Assembly: GCA_036897485.1 (NCBI GenBank)
Contig: JAYMTF010001512.1
Coordinates: forward strand, 1 to 22,967
Reading direction: 5' to 3'
Source of the DNA: Pelargonium nanum
Taxonomy: Eukaryota; Streptophyta; Magnoliopsida; Geraniales; Geraniaceae
DNA: 22,967 bases
Positions 1-9,469 of this stretch are shown piece by piece (position 1 is the first letter of the stretch; each line of letters begins with the position of its first letter). A program made the position numbers and the translations under genes. Under the pieces are notes generated by a model, which worked only from the letters and a program-made list of their open reading frames with translations, did not search any database and was not told where the DNA came from.

Positions 1-179
1 CGACGTAATTAAGTGGGTTTTCTTGTAGCATACATTTTAAACGGGTTGTGTATAAAAAATAACAGACCTGAATAAGGAGTGGTTTCTCGGTAAAAAAGAA
101 ATGATACACTAATTTCTTTAAACTTTGAAGTATTAGTTAATGTTATAAAGATGAAGATTCGTTTTCCGTCATTGCGCAG

Positions 180-598
180 GTGATCTAGATGGACCAGAAG
201 TACATTCAAACGAACTGGCATACGAAGACTCCATCTGCACAGGCCAAATCATCAAAAAAGTGGAATCTCCTCTGGAAAAGCTCGAAACCTTCAATCACGT
301 CCTCAAGACTCACAACGACGACAACAACAGTCAGTTATCAGTTTACATCGGAGGTTCTGTTGGCGACTTGCTCTGCCTGCTGGAAGCGGATATAGGCATA
401 GTCATTGGCTCGAGTCCAAGCCTAAGGAGACTCGGAGACCAGTTTGGTGTATCTTTCGTGCCATTATTTCCCGGGTTGGTGAAGAAGCAGAAAGAACTCG
501 TGGAACTCGAAGGCAATCACAAATGGAACAGCCTTTCTGGTACTCTCTACACTGTCACGAGCTGGGATGAGATCGAAGCGTTTATCTTAGGTACGTGA
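180..598 (+). CDS. TH2: Bifunctional TH2 protein (TenA/HAD thiamine-phosphate phosphatase), 3'-terminal exon
   Basis: Plant TH2 joins a TenA-like thiamine-salvage domain to a HAD phosphatase that dephosphorylates thiamine monophosphate; this is known for the family. Only the last exon is here. It follows a pyrimidine-rich intron end with AG at 178-179. The exon opens with two bases completing a split codon, runs 138 codons in one frame and stops with TGA at 596-598. The visible part is the HAD C-terminus. It has the motif VYIGGSVGDLLCLLEADIGI, whose acidic GD..xxxD pattern matches HAD motif IV (Mg2+ site), then IGSSPSLRRLGDQFGVSF and VPLFPGLVKKQKE, and ends SWDEIEAFILGT. These blocks match my recollection of the C-terminus of Arabidopsis TH2. 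Bases 1-179 are intron; the rest of the gene lies left of the window. The gene converges on the Aux/IAA gene. No break is seen. Confidence 0.85.
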
Positions 599-1920
599 TC
601 TCTATAGTTCTTATACTATACTGATACCATGCCCTCGTGTTTTTCGTATCTCGGTTTGTTCGTTGTTTTGATAGAACAAATCCCTAAGGGAGAGATTCAT
701 ATACTGTTAGGTATATATAGATTGTTACATATACAGATGAGATGGTGGCTATATTTTTTTTCCTTCTCTATGCCCAAAAAAACGAGAGCCAGCCCTTAAT
801 TCTTTTTTTTCATTTTTAGGGTCTGCCATTGAGAATTGTATGTGTTCCTTGTGTACTCTGTGATGAGATCAAATTCAAATATGATGCTATAGCAATAGCA
901 ATAGTAAATGATACTGTGTCTTTCATGTCTCACTTGTGTTTTTCTGTTCTGTTTATTGTTGAGAAACTGAGAATTGCTTGATGTTGAATTAGTTTATGAT
1001 ATGACAATTTGGACCGAAACCACGGATACCCAAAACCAGACCCTTTTTTAACGGTTTTGGATAGACAGGTTGGGTGAGACAAATACACACATTTTGAGAC
1101 CCGAATGTGAAACTCGCACCTCTTGTAGAGTTGATAATTTAGATTCGGACCCATATGCACCTGAAATCCGACCTACATTTGGGTGGATCCGATCAATATA
1201 TGGGTCGTGTTCCGTTTTACATGGAAAAACCAAAATCCCACACCCATCATACACTCCCATTGGGCTGGGATCGGGTTAGTTCTTTCCAACCTGAGATCGG
1301 GCCAAATGCGGTTCTTCTTTCAACTTAGGATTGTGAACTCGGATTTAGATTAAGCATTTCCAATCCTGAAATCTGAATTACCAACACTACTTTTGTGTTG
1401 TGCCTAAACGGGCACACTATTTACTTCGACCATTGGTTACATCAATCTTTGTAATCTTTGGATTTCCATCAATCTATTTTATCCGGCAACATTTCACCAG
1501 TTCTAACGTGTCGATCACATAGTAGAAAAGATTAGACCCGATACAAACGCAAAAGCCTTATTCAGCCTGGCCCGCATTAAGCTCACAGCTTGAATTGCCA
1601 AGTTTAACAGTCAATATTTGCCACCAAGGAAACAAAGACATGAAAATACCCAAAAGCAAGCAAATGGTAACTAGACACTCCCATATTTACAACATCAAAA
1701 GAACACCACCAATCACTTGAGTATGCATATATGTATATGTAGTTAGTGTCACACTAAAAATTACGATGCCCATGCCACGCTCAAAACAACAAGTAAAAGA
1801 GAAACAAAAAAAGAACGAGGACAAGGCCAAAATGACAGTGAAAATTCCCCGCGAAGTGCTGGAACATGCAGTAGTATCTCGTTGCCTCGTCGTATATTTG
1901 ATTCGTAGTGTAAAATGTGT
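599..1920. other. Convergent intergenic region (3' ends of TH2 and IAA11-like genes)
   Basis: This holds the 3' untranslated ends of two converging genes. I cannot place either poly(A) site. The first about 330 bases are T-rich and look like TH2 trailer. Around 1005-1290 lies a copy of the CCCGACCC-type dispersed repeat (listed separately). The stretch 1300-1900 is low-complexity AT-rich DNA with short open frames that match nothing I recognise. No RNA gene or further exon seen. Confidence 0.6.
1005..1290. repeat. Dispersed non-coding repeat, copy A
   Basis: This stretch is unusually rich in short GGGT/ACCC words (ACCCAAAACCAGACCC, GACCCGAATG, TCGGACCC). It contains CTCGCACCTCTTG at 1113, which recurs as CCCGCACCTCTTG near 9949 and in the other orientation near 2342. 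It has no coding potential I can support. The style matches dispersed non-coding repeats common in plant introns and gene flanks. Edges are approximate and the family is not identified. Confidence 0.45.
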
Positions 1921-4668
1921 TCATATAGGCTTGCTTCTTTGTTTCGCTTTCTCATCTTGTCGCCTTGGAGCTGCAAGTTTGAAGTAAATTTAATGGAATT
2001 AGTGATATAGTATAAAGCGATTGCCGATTAGCATAATGTGTCATTCAAAGTGAAATATAGTGTTGCGTGCACGAGAAGAACATACCGAGCCCATTAGCTT
2101 CAGAAGTCCTCATAATTCTGAGCCTCCTTACAGAGCCAAGGAACATCCTGAATACAAATTCATCGGTAACAATAAGTGTCAATTTAAGGGTCAAGAAACA
2201 ATGACTAATATAGTAACAAATGTCAAGTCGGGCTGTTAGCTTGTGACCTCGAGCCCCCACAACTATGGGATCCCCGTGCACTAGGACTAGAGCGGGCAAT
2301 TCGGGTTTCAGGATGAAAAGGCTTAATACAGACCCAAGCCACAAAGAGGTACGGGTCGAATCTATTTTAAACTGCAGGTCGGGTTTTGGGGGCCCAAAGG
2401 GTCGGGACAAAATTGCCATCTTTGATGAGGCCAAATGTCATATATGATAGCATTTCAATTCCAAGAGAACATATCAAAGAGTTAATAGTGTTGGCTAGTA
2501 ACTAAGTATGGAATTAGAGTTTGAGCTTAGAGACGATAGTTGGAACAAAAATTGACATCAAGAGAGTTGAAAACGAAGTGCGTAGTTTTGGGGTTTAAGC
2601 TCATAATTAATCTTTTTTATACTTTTGGTAAGTTCCGATTAGTCATTCATAAAACATAAAGGACTATTATTCAGAGAGCAGCTTATTGACAGCCAAGCAT
2701 CAGTTCTCAATAATTCGGTGTATTTGACTGAGTCTATAGGTGCAGATCATTTCTTAATGTGTGTTGAGTGAATGATTGAAATATGTGTTGAGTGAATCAT
2801 AATGACGGGAATAGAATGTGCATACCCCCATGGAACATCTCCAACAAGCATCCAATCTCCGTCTTTGTCTTCGTAGGTTAGCGCAAACCCAGATGATCCG
2901 TCCAGCAGTTTTGAATGTCCGGTTGTCCTTACCTTCATGTTACGTTCCTCTGCACCAAACCCGAATTACTGATTTAACGTCTCCATCACTCAATGAACAA
3001 ATAAAGCTTCATATCACAACAAATAAACACCAGCGTGCTAAGGTTTAAATACACTCAAGATATTTGACGAATTGAACTCTTTGCACGTGCAATGCCACAC
3101 AACAGAACTTCATAGAAGACTCACTATATGTAACGGTTATGAGCATATACGACCAAAAGATCGAGACGTAAAGGATCTGTAACACTCACGTGAATTGGAG
3201 ATCGTTGCGGGTCTGAAGAACATATCCTCTAGAGTTTCAGCTAAGGTCTCATAGCAGCCGTGAGCATTCAGATCAACCTTCCTCCCAATTGCAATTCCAT
3301 CCATGTTTACCTTCACAAACGACGAACTCTTGAGGCGCCTTTTCTCTTGAGTGTTTCCATCATTCTCGTCCCCGTCACCGACTGTCTTTTCTACCCCAAC
3401 GTCCTTGCTTTTATCGGTGGCTTGCGATTTTGCTTGGTTTGACAAGCTGTTCATCCTATAAGCTCTTATCGGAGGCCATCCAACAACTTGACTGCTTCAA
3501 AATAAGAAAATTTCATTAACCATCACAACCATCAAAGAAACATAACGACATCAATTGTCACATACCGAATCTAATAATACCAACCCTAACACATAAAAAC
3601 TACAAAGACATGAACACGGTTCCATTAGAAACAAGGCTATAGCCAAAACCAAAGCCGAAACTAGCAATAGTCGGCTTCTGATGGCCCAAATAGAGTAAAT
3701 CATGGGTGATTGCCTCATCGGTGTACGTCGTCCATACTCTAAACAATCAAATTCTCGGCTCATCTTATGACAATGGGACCGATGCAAAAAATGTAAAGCC
3801 ATAATTAACCAACAGAGCCATGGATGCAATACAATGACATTAATTATAACTTATACAAACTCTAACACATCAAAACTTGTAAGACCCGAACTCGGTTTCA
3901 TTAGGAACGAGACTATAACCAAAATCAGAGCCCACACTAGCAAATACCGAGTTTTGATGCCCCGAAGAGTGTAAATCATCCGTGTTCAACCTCATCCATA
4001 TGCAAAACAATCTAATTCCCAACTCAAATTAGGACAAATTGGATCAATGCCAAAACAAAAAGTAGCACAACATGCAAGATTTTTCTCATGTCTTCAAATT
4101 AAATTAAATGTGTTCCCAACTTTTTTTCTTCTCAAATTAGAGTTAGACATCATCAAATTCAAAAACCAAACAACAATTATCAATGAAAAAGTTAGGGTTT
4201 TGATGATATTTCCGTTTATGGAACTAACAATCAAAATCAGGGTTTTGTAATAAACATTGAAAAAAAAATCCAGATCATGAAAAATTAAGCAAAAAAACAT
4301 GATCAACCCAAAATTGAAGCCTCAACGGTTAAAAAAAACACGAAAAATTCAAATTACCCGCCACCATTCGCAACCACAGAATCAGCGCTTCTCTTCGTCC
4401 CAGAAGCAACCCGATCCCTAATCGACGACGACGAGGAAGACGACGAGACCACAGAAGAAAAATCCTCCGCCGTCAAAATCCTGGTGTACGGTGAAGCTCT
4501 AGAACCTTCTGGAACCTTCGAAAACCCACCGAGGCTCAAGCCGAGACCCAGCTCGAGCCCAGACTCGTCCGGGCACGACGAGTCCTCCGACGACGACAAC
4601 ATCGACACCGTCGACGACATCGACCCGCTCGTGCTCGAGCCACCGCCCAGAACCGCAGCTCCTCGCAT
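1921..4668 (-). CDS. IAA11: Aux/IAA auxin-response repressor, IAA11 group, five exons
   Basis: Nuclear repressor that binds ARF transcription factors and is degraded through TIR1/AFB when auxin is present (family knowledge). Exons on the minus strand are 4668-4358, 3491-3190, 2949-2826, 2147-2086 and 1970-1921: 849 bases, 282 residues, with phases agreeing at all four GT-AG introns. Domain I is an EAR motif, [11 protein letters not shown] (residues 38-48). A serine run and the basic GTKRSADS follow at about 75-97. Domain II degron is QVVGWPPIR (105-113). The PB1 domain begins [10 protein letters not shown] (about 160) with the positive-face lysine in VKV. It continues through [19 protein letters not shown], the acidic [17 protein letters not shown], then [12 protein letters not shown]. 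The tail [16 protein letters not shown] comes from a 50-base last exon, typical of the IAA11/12/13 branch. The start is the first in-frame ATG. All functional motifs are present, so it should be auxin-degradable. The nearest Arabidopsis relative seems to be IAA11; orthology is inferred. Confidence 0.93.
2240..2447. repeat. Dispersed non-coding repeat, copy B, in IAA11 intron 3
   Basis: It lies inside the 678-base third intron of the Aux/IAA gene. It contains GAGGTACGGGTCGAA (2345), GGTCGGGTTTTGGGGGCCC (2378) and GGGTCGGGACAAAATTGCCA (2400). The ATTGCCA block recurs near 10791 (copy D), and the GAGGTACGGG block matches, in reverse orientation, the CACCTCTTG blocks of copies A and C. Non-coding. 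It enlarges the intron but leaves both splice sites intact. Confidence 0.5.
3560..4090. repeat. Imperfect tandem duplication, about 276-base period, in IAA11 intron 1
   Basis: Two diverged copies lie head to tail in the 866-base first intron. CTAACACAT occurs at 3586 and 3862. CGGTTCCATTAGAAACAAGG pairs with a near-match in the second copy about 276 bases later. GATGGCCCAAATAGAGTAAATCAT pairs with a GATGCCCCGAAGAGTG block before AAATCATCC. The copies remain alignable to about GATGCAAAA (3781) and AATGCCAAAA (4046). It appears to be a local duplication that lengthened the intron. Confidence 0.7.
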
Positions 4669-4980
4669 TTTAGCTTCCAATTTCAATTTCGATTTTGATT
4701 TTGGTTTCGATTTCGGTTTCGGTTTGGAGAGATTGGTGGTGATTTTTTGGAGGGGTTTTGGAGGAGAAGAAGAGGGAGAGAGAGGAGGGGACAGAGAATG
4801 GGACAATGTTTGGTGAAAATTGGGAAAGGTAGGTGAGAGAGAGGGTCAGGTCTGGTCTGGTGGTGATGATGATGATGATCAGAGACTTGACTGTGTGTTG
4901 CAGTGCTTGTGGGTGCGCGATTCGACCCCACCTGTCTCCTTTGTGCGCGTCTCTTTCTCTTCCAGCTTTAAAATCATAAC
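4669..4980 (-). promoter_or_regulatory. IAA11-like 5' leader and proximal promoter
   Basis: On the minus strand the leader next to the ATG is a degenerate hexanucleotide run of AAACCG/AAATCG/AAAATC units (4732-4679), preceded by a CT-rich tract (about 4800-4750), both common in plant leaders. A (GAT/ATC)5 microsatellite lies at 4864-4879. One TGTCTC hexamer, the core auxin-response element, is present at 4933-4938 on the plus strand; a single hexamer may be chance. No convincing TATA box seen. The frame of the CDS stays open upstream to 4806 without an ATG, so 4668 is taken as the start. Confidence 0.45.
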
Positions 4981-4989
4981 TTTCTCTTC

Positions 4990-5062
4990 TTAATCAAGTC
5001 ATTAAGACAATGTTGGAGCTGATGGTTCGAACTCGAATCTACGGGAACTTAAAACTCGGGCG
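4990..5062 (+). repeat. tRNA-derived SINE-like relic
   Basis: A possible Pol III A-box-like stretch (CAAGTCATTAAG, 4995-5006) is followed at tRNA-like spacing by GGTTCGAACTC (5024-5034), one base off the B-box consensus. No cloverleaf can be drawn, so it is not a tRNA gene. Best read as the head of an old SINE. Confidence 0.3.
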
Positions 5063-5934
5063 CGAAATACTTTGTGTTAGAAGGACTCGGGTTGGTTGGG
5101 TGAACTCGTACTAATTCACTCATTTTTACGTGAATTTTGCATTGCCCCAATTCACAGTTTAAAACTCGCATGGACTCTCTCATTTTATAGGTTAGGTTGA
5201 AGTTGGTTCTTTTTCAACACTAACTCGGGGTGAAATTGTTGATAAGCGGGAACTTGTTTGAGTTGTCCTATGGTCAGAAGTTCGATAGGAGTGGTTGCGC
5301 AAATGACGGTAGAGGGGATTGCTCATGAGTCACCTCTGATAATTAAGTCAATTAATTTGATAGAAAATGGAAGAGTCAAGGGAGAAAAATGACACTAAGT
5401 TACCTTGTAGGGATTACTGGACAATTCATACTAGAAGTAACATTGTTGAATGTGTGAATCTCGTTGGGATATAGTTGACAATTTGGACTTGAATCTACAA
5501 GCACCCAAATCATAGTAGAAATAGCATGGTGACGTAAAATTGACTCGGTCACTTCTTAATTTGGGTTAGACACACTCCCAAATTTTACAAATAAAACCCA
5601 TAACTGGCATGTTTTTTAGTTCGAATTTTGAAAAAAAAAATATATACACATGCACAAATAGTTAGTCATAGTTCAAATCATTTTTTTTACGTTCGAATTG
5701 AAAAGACACAACCCGTACCAGACTCAAAAGTAGTGCACGTTGCACATCTTATGTGTAAATTGTGCGAGTTTATACTATTAGAATTTTGAACAAAAATAGT
5801 TTAATCAGTTTAAACAAGCAGAAAAATACAAATCAAATTTTGAGCATCCACACGTTCAAAGATAACACACCACCTTGTATGCAAAATCAAAATTTTAGTG
5901 GTAATATATGGAAGTGAATAACCTAAAGTGGGAC

Positions 5935-6070
5935 CCACATGATATGTGTTCCCATCCAACGACAAACCGACAAAGGCGGGACCCAACAATGCACTGCTCC
6001 ACACGTCGGATTTAGTACCACGTGGACCCCACAGAAGGCCATCAAAATCAAAGCGTTGACACGTCACATC
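5935..6070. promoter_or_regulatory. Cluster of ACGT-core motifs (G-box/ABRE-like)
   Basis: A G-box CACGTG lies at 6019-6024 within CCACGTGGACC. It is flanked by CACACGTCGG (about 5999) and GACACGTCACATCG (about 6059). bZIP and bHLH factors bind such cores. The cluster sits about 1.3 kb upstream of the Aux/IAA ATG, so it could be a distal element of that gene. A second CACGTG in GACACGTGGAC is at 7243-7248. Function is inferred from motifs only. Confidence 0.3.
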
Positions 6071-7699
6071 GTGGACCGAACACCTGCTCTACTGTACAAA
6101 CGACCTCACCTGATACTATTTCACGTATTGACGGCGTACGGTTGCTGTCTTGCGCCGGGGGTGCACAGTTCCCTGTTACATTCACTCCGTTACATTTCTA
6201 GTTTTTATGTATTTTACTGTTCAAAAATATATATATACATATGAATGATAAATTTACTTAAAAAAATTCACATGAGAAAAAACGGCTCTTTCTTCAGGTT
6301 AATGATATGTGTTGTGTTGACAAGTATTTATGTTAGAGGCTTTTTTATTTAGTTTTGTTCGGTCATTATACGAAAAATCTCAGACGAGAATGAAGAGAGT
6401 GATGACATACATGGTTGAAACTTTAGGCATCTCGAACATCACGCGAATTAAGGAGCTAAATGAAGGCCCATGTGTCAGAAAAGCGGGGTCTTTTGAGTAG
6501 GATGGTATGTGGTGAGGTACCGATGCCAGAGCAAAGACAGAGATCTCGGATATCCTTGAGGCCACCTTAAGTTTAATATACATTAGACATTGTTTGTCTC
6601 GTCTGGACGACTCAAAGTATGGTTGATGGTATGAGATTTTATGGATCGGTTTTGAGGTGGTGGATGAAGTTTATGGTCGGAACATGCATATATCATGTTG
6701 ATCGAGGCGTCGTTGATACGTGAGACTCTTAGTTGGATTGTGATCGTAATTGATAAGAACGTATGGTCGAGGTCAACATGATTCAGGTTGTTCAAACTAT
6801 GCATATTGGAAACAAAGATATCAGTATTTTCGTCTAATTATGTGGGCTAGGACTAAAGAGTATTGAGCGGTGAAATCGATGACCTTACATGAATTATTCA
6901 ACTGGATAACAAAACAAAATTGGAGTCAGATAGTGTATGAAAATAACGTAGTACACGTGATTGAAATAACTCATGTCAAATAAGAGGTTTCTCGTGTCCA
7001 TGGTCATTTGATTTATGACATAAAACAACTACTTAAAATATTTTTATAATTGTATTTTTTAGCTCGGCAATTGTTAAAACCTCTAATTTTTTTACGGACG
7101 TTAATTGTTTATTATAAAATAATATTTTATATATTTTTAAAATAGAAGTTGGTGGGACCATGTAACGTAAAAGTAAAAGAAGCTATGATTAGGTACGGAC
7201 GAATCATTATAAATTCCCACGCCTTCCTTGCTGCTTTTCTGACACGTGGACAGATGACAGTAACTCTTGGATTGTCCAATTAGCAAGTCTCGGTGGGCCC
7301 ACTAATCTCGTCCGTTGATATCAATCGGACGGTGCAGATCTCTTGCTGCAAAGTACAAACACAAACATGTAATAATGGGCTCAAAGTTAAGTTTGTCTTC
7401 AAGCTGGAAAAATAAATAAAATAATACCACTAATTAAAAAAAATCTCTCCACTGTTTCTCTTAATTTTCTATTTACTTTTGTTTTATGAGAAAAATAATA
7501 TCACTATTTTAAATAAATATATACATATATATATGTATATGTATATTAGGCTTAGTAGCTCTAATCTATAAGAAAATATTTTCATATTTTCATATTTACT
7601 ATGGAATGAGTAATAAATTAATAATTTTATCGTTAAAACCATTACATGGAAAATACAATTTATTTAAAATAAATAAAAAAACTCAACTGCAACAAGACA

Positions 7700-7770
7700 T
7701 ATTAAGTCAAGTGATTTAAGTGCGTTGAATTTCTTTTGAGGTCTCGGGTTCTAATCTTCTCGTTGATAAT
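7700..7770 (+). repeat. tRNA-derived SINE-like relic
   Basis: CAAGTGATTTAAGTG (7708-7722, A-box-like) is followed by GAGGTCTCGGGTTCTAATC, whose GGGTTCTAATC (7746-7756) resembles a B-box. This word order is typical of plant tRNA-derived SINEs. No poly(A) end or target duplication was found, so the edges are estimates. Confidence 0.35.
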
Positions 7771-8390
7771 TGTGTAGCTTAACTAATTAGAAAAACGCCA
7801 TAAAAGTTATTGTGTTAAAAAATAAATCATCACATGGTACGTTAAATTTATGAAACGATAAAAAATAATTTATTGAGAATATATATTATGGAAAAAAGGA
7901 AAATAAATAAATAAATAAATGGATCCCATGAGACAAACTTTAGAAATAAGAACTTTAATTTGAAGGACTTTTATACAAAAAAGTGGTAATGGGAAGGAGA
8001 CAATAGCAACTTTGTGAAAAAGCAATGTTTCCAAACCCATAATTTTAAAGTTTGAGCAATTCAATGCCTTCAAAGCCAAACTCCAACTTTTTCTTTCTCA
8101 TATTAATTTTGTTTGGGTTTGTGTTGGTTCATGGTTGGTTGGTATATGGTCCCATCACTTATTGTTATCTATCACTATATTGCTTCTTAAAAGGTAATTT
8201 TTAAACATAAAAACTTATAATGTATAAAAGGATCAGTTTTATCGAAGTTTGTAGGGTCAAACGATTTAGTTGCTTTAGATCTATTTATAAAGTATCGGGT
8301 TTGTACTTTGTTATCCCTTGGATTTTTATACGAAGTACTGTTTGCTGATAAAAAAAAAAGTCTCGGGTTTGAGTTTTATTGTAAAAAATG

Positions 8391-8417
8391 TGGGGTGGGG
8401 TGGGGTGGGGGTTTGGG
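8391..8417 (+). other. G-rich tract, candidate G-quadruplex
   Basis: Four TGGGG-type units in a row, then TTTGGG. Four runs of at least four G separated by single T satisfy the usual G-quadruplex rule with very short loops. It is isolated in AT-rich DNA with no gene nearby; any role is unknown. Confidence 0.6.
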
Positions 8418-9469
8418 TTAAAAGGGATTTTAGTTACTCCCTATTGTATAACTCAACTAAAAAAAGAAGATAAGTTTTATCCGAAATAATCTTGAACACT
8501 TCGAAAGGCGCAAAAATGTTTACCTGTTTTTCTGTCATGACGCCTAATTTCACACTTCACGCTTCAAAACTTTACTTTTCAGTAGACAAATCAAACACGA
8601 GATCTCATGAAGAAAATTTTGAGCTATTGACCAATTGGCCCATAAGATTTTAGGTACACTTATAATTTAAGCTACCAAGTCTATTCCATATGAGACAGCA
8701 TCCATTTATGTAAAACACTACTTTTGTAATATAATTTATAAATCTATGGTTGGACTTGGCTTTGGTTAGGTAAGGTTGGCAAGCTCATATATGAGTAAAG
8801 GAAAAGACATCAATGGGCTCTACCTTACAAGCCCATTAACCCATGTTTTGTGGCCCAATATGTCGTGCAGAGCATACAATTCGTGCATGTGTATCATGTT
8901 AACCTAACCAATCAAAATAACCCTCGACTTCTAAAATGACCAAAATGATCTTCGATGTTAACCAAATATTAAAACTAATATCTAATAAATCATATCGTCG
9001 GGGGCCATTTTGATGAGATTTCAATAGTCGGTGGACCATCCGGCATAAAATCGTACAAAAACCAAACCGGCTAGATCAATATTTTATAAGAATACTTATT
9101 CTATAAACAACGCATCATAAACCGAGTTCAATATCAAATACGAGATAAAAAAAAAATATTGTCTATGCTAATAGACATTTGTTAAAAAATATTCATAACA
9201 TTAAGTATATTTCTTTAGTAACCTTTGTAGATCCCAAATTCTTTGATTCACCAAAACACAGTGAAGCCAAGTTTTTTTGCATCAGAAGCAAAGTCTTATT
9301 CTATTCCATATCAGGCAATACAAAAATTGCATGAAATTTCAGTCCAATGAACACATTGAATAGCTCTAACTATATCATCTTCGTCGTAACGTAGATGAAA
9401 ATTTTTAACGAATGAAAGATAAAAATTCGGGAAATGTATCTTATGGTTTCTTTGCCGGTATATGGATTC

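Larger units (their letters stand above)
5063..9469. other. Long intergenic region without a recognisable gene
   Basis: About 4.4 kb between the Aux/IAA promoter and the 3' end of the COA1-like gene. No frame shows a domain, motif or codon continuity I can support. Contents I can name are G-box/ACGT motifs at 5935-6070 and 7243-7248, a SINE-like relic near 7700, and an AT palindromic microsatellite at 7516-7547 (ATATACATATATATATGTAT core). There is also an (AAAT)5 run at 7901-7920 and a G-rich tract at 8391-8417. The segment 6380-6830 is less AT-rich than its surroundings and may be an old transposon fragment, but I recognise no protein in it. Confidence 0.55.

Noticed and set aside
4683..4931. 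82-codon minus-strand frame upstream of the Aux/IAA start with His and Asn/Arg runs.
   Set aside because: It has no ATG, is built from the (ATC)n and hexamer repeats of the leader, and overlaps the Aux/IAA leader. Low-complexity artefact.
5024..5034. GGTTCGAACTC as the T-arm of a tRNA gene.
   Set aside because: No acceptor stem, D-arm or anticodon stem can be paired around it. A SINE relic fits better.
6380..6804. Two adjoining minus-strand open frames (67 and 73 codons) as a gene.
   Set aside because: No motif, no plausible splice link between them and no homology I recognise. Possibly an old transposon remnant, but unsupported.
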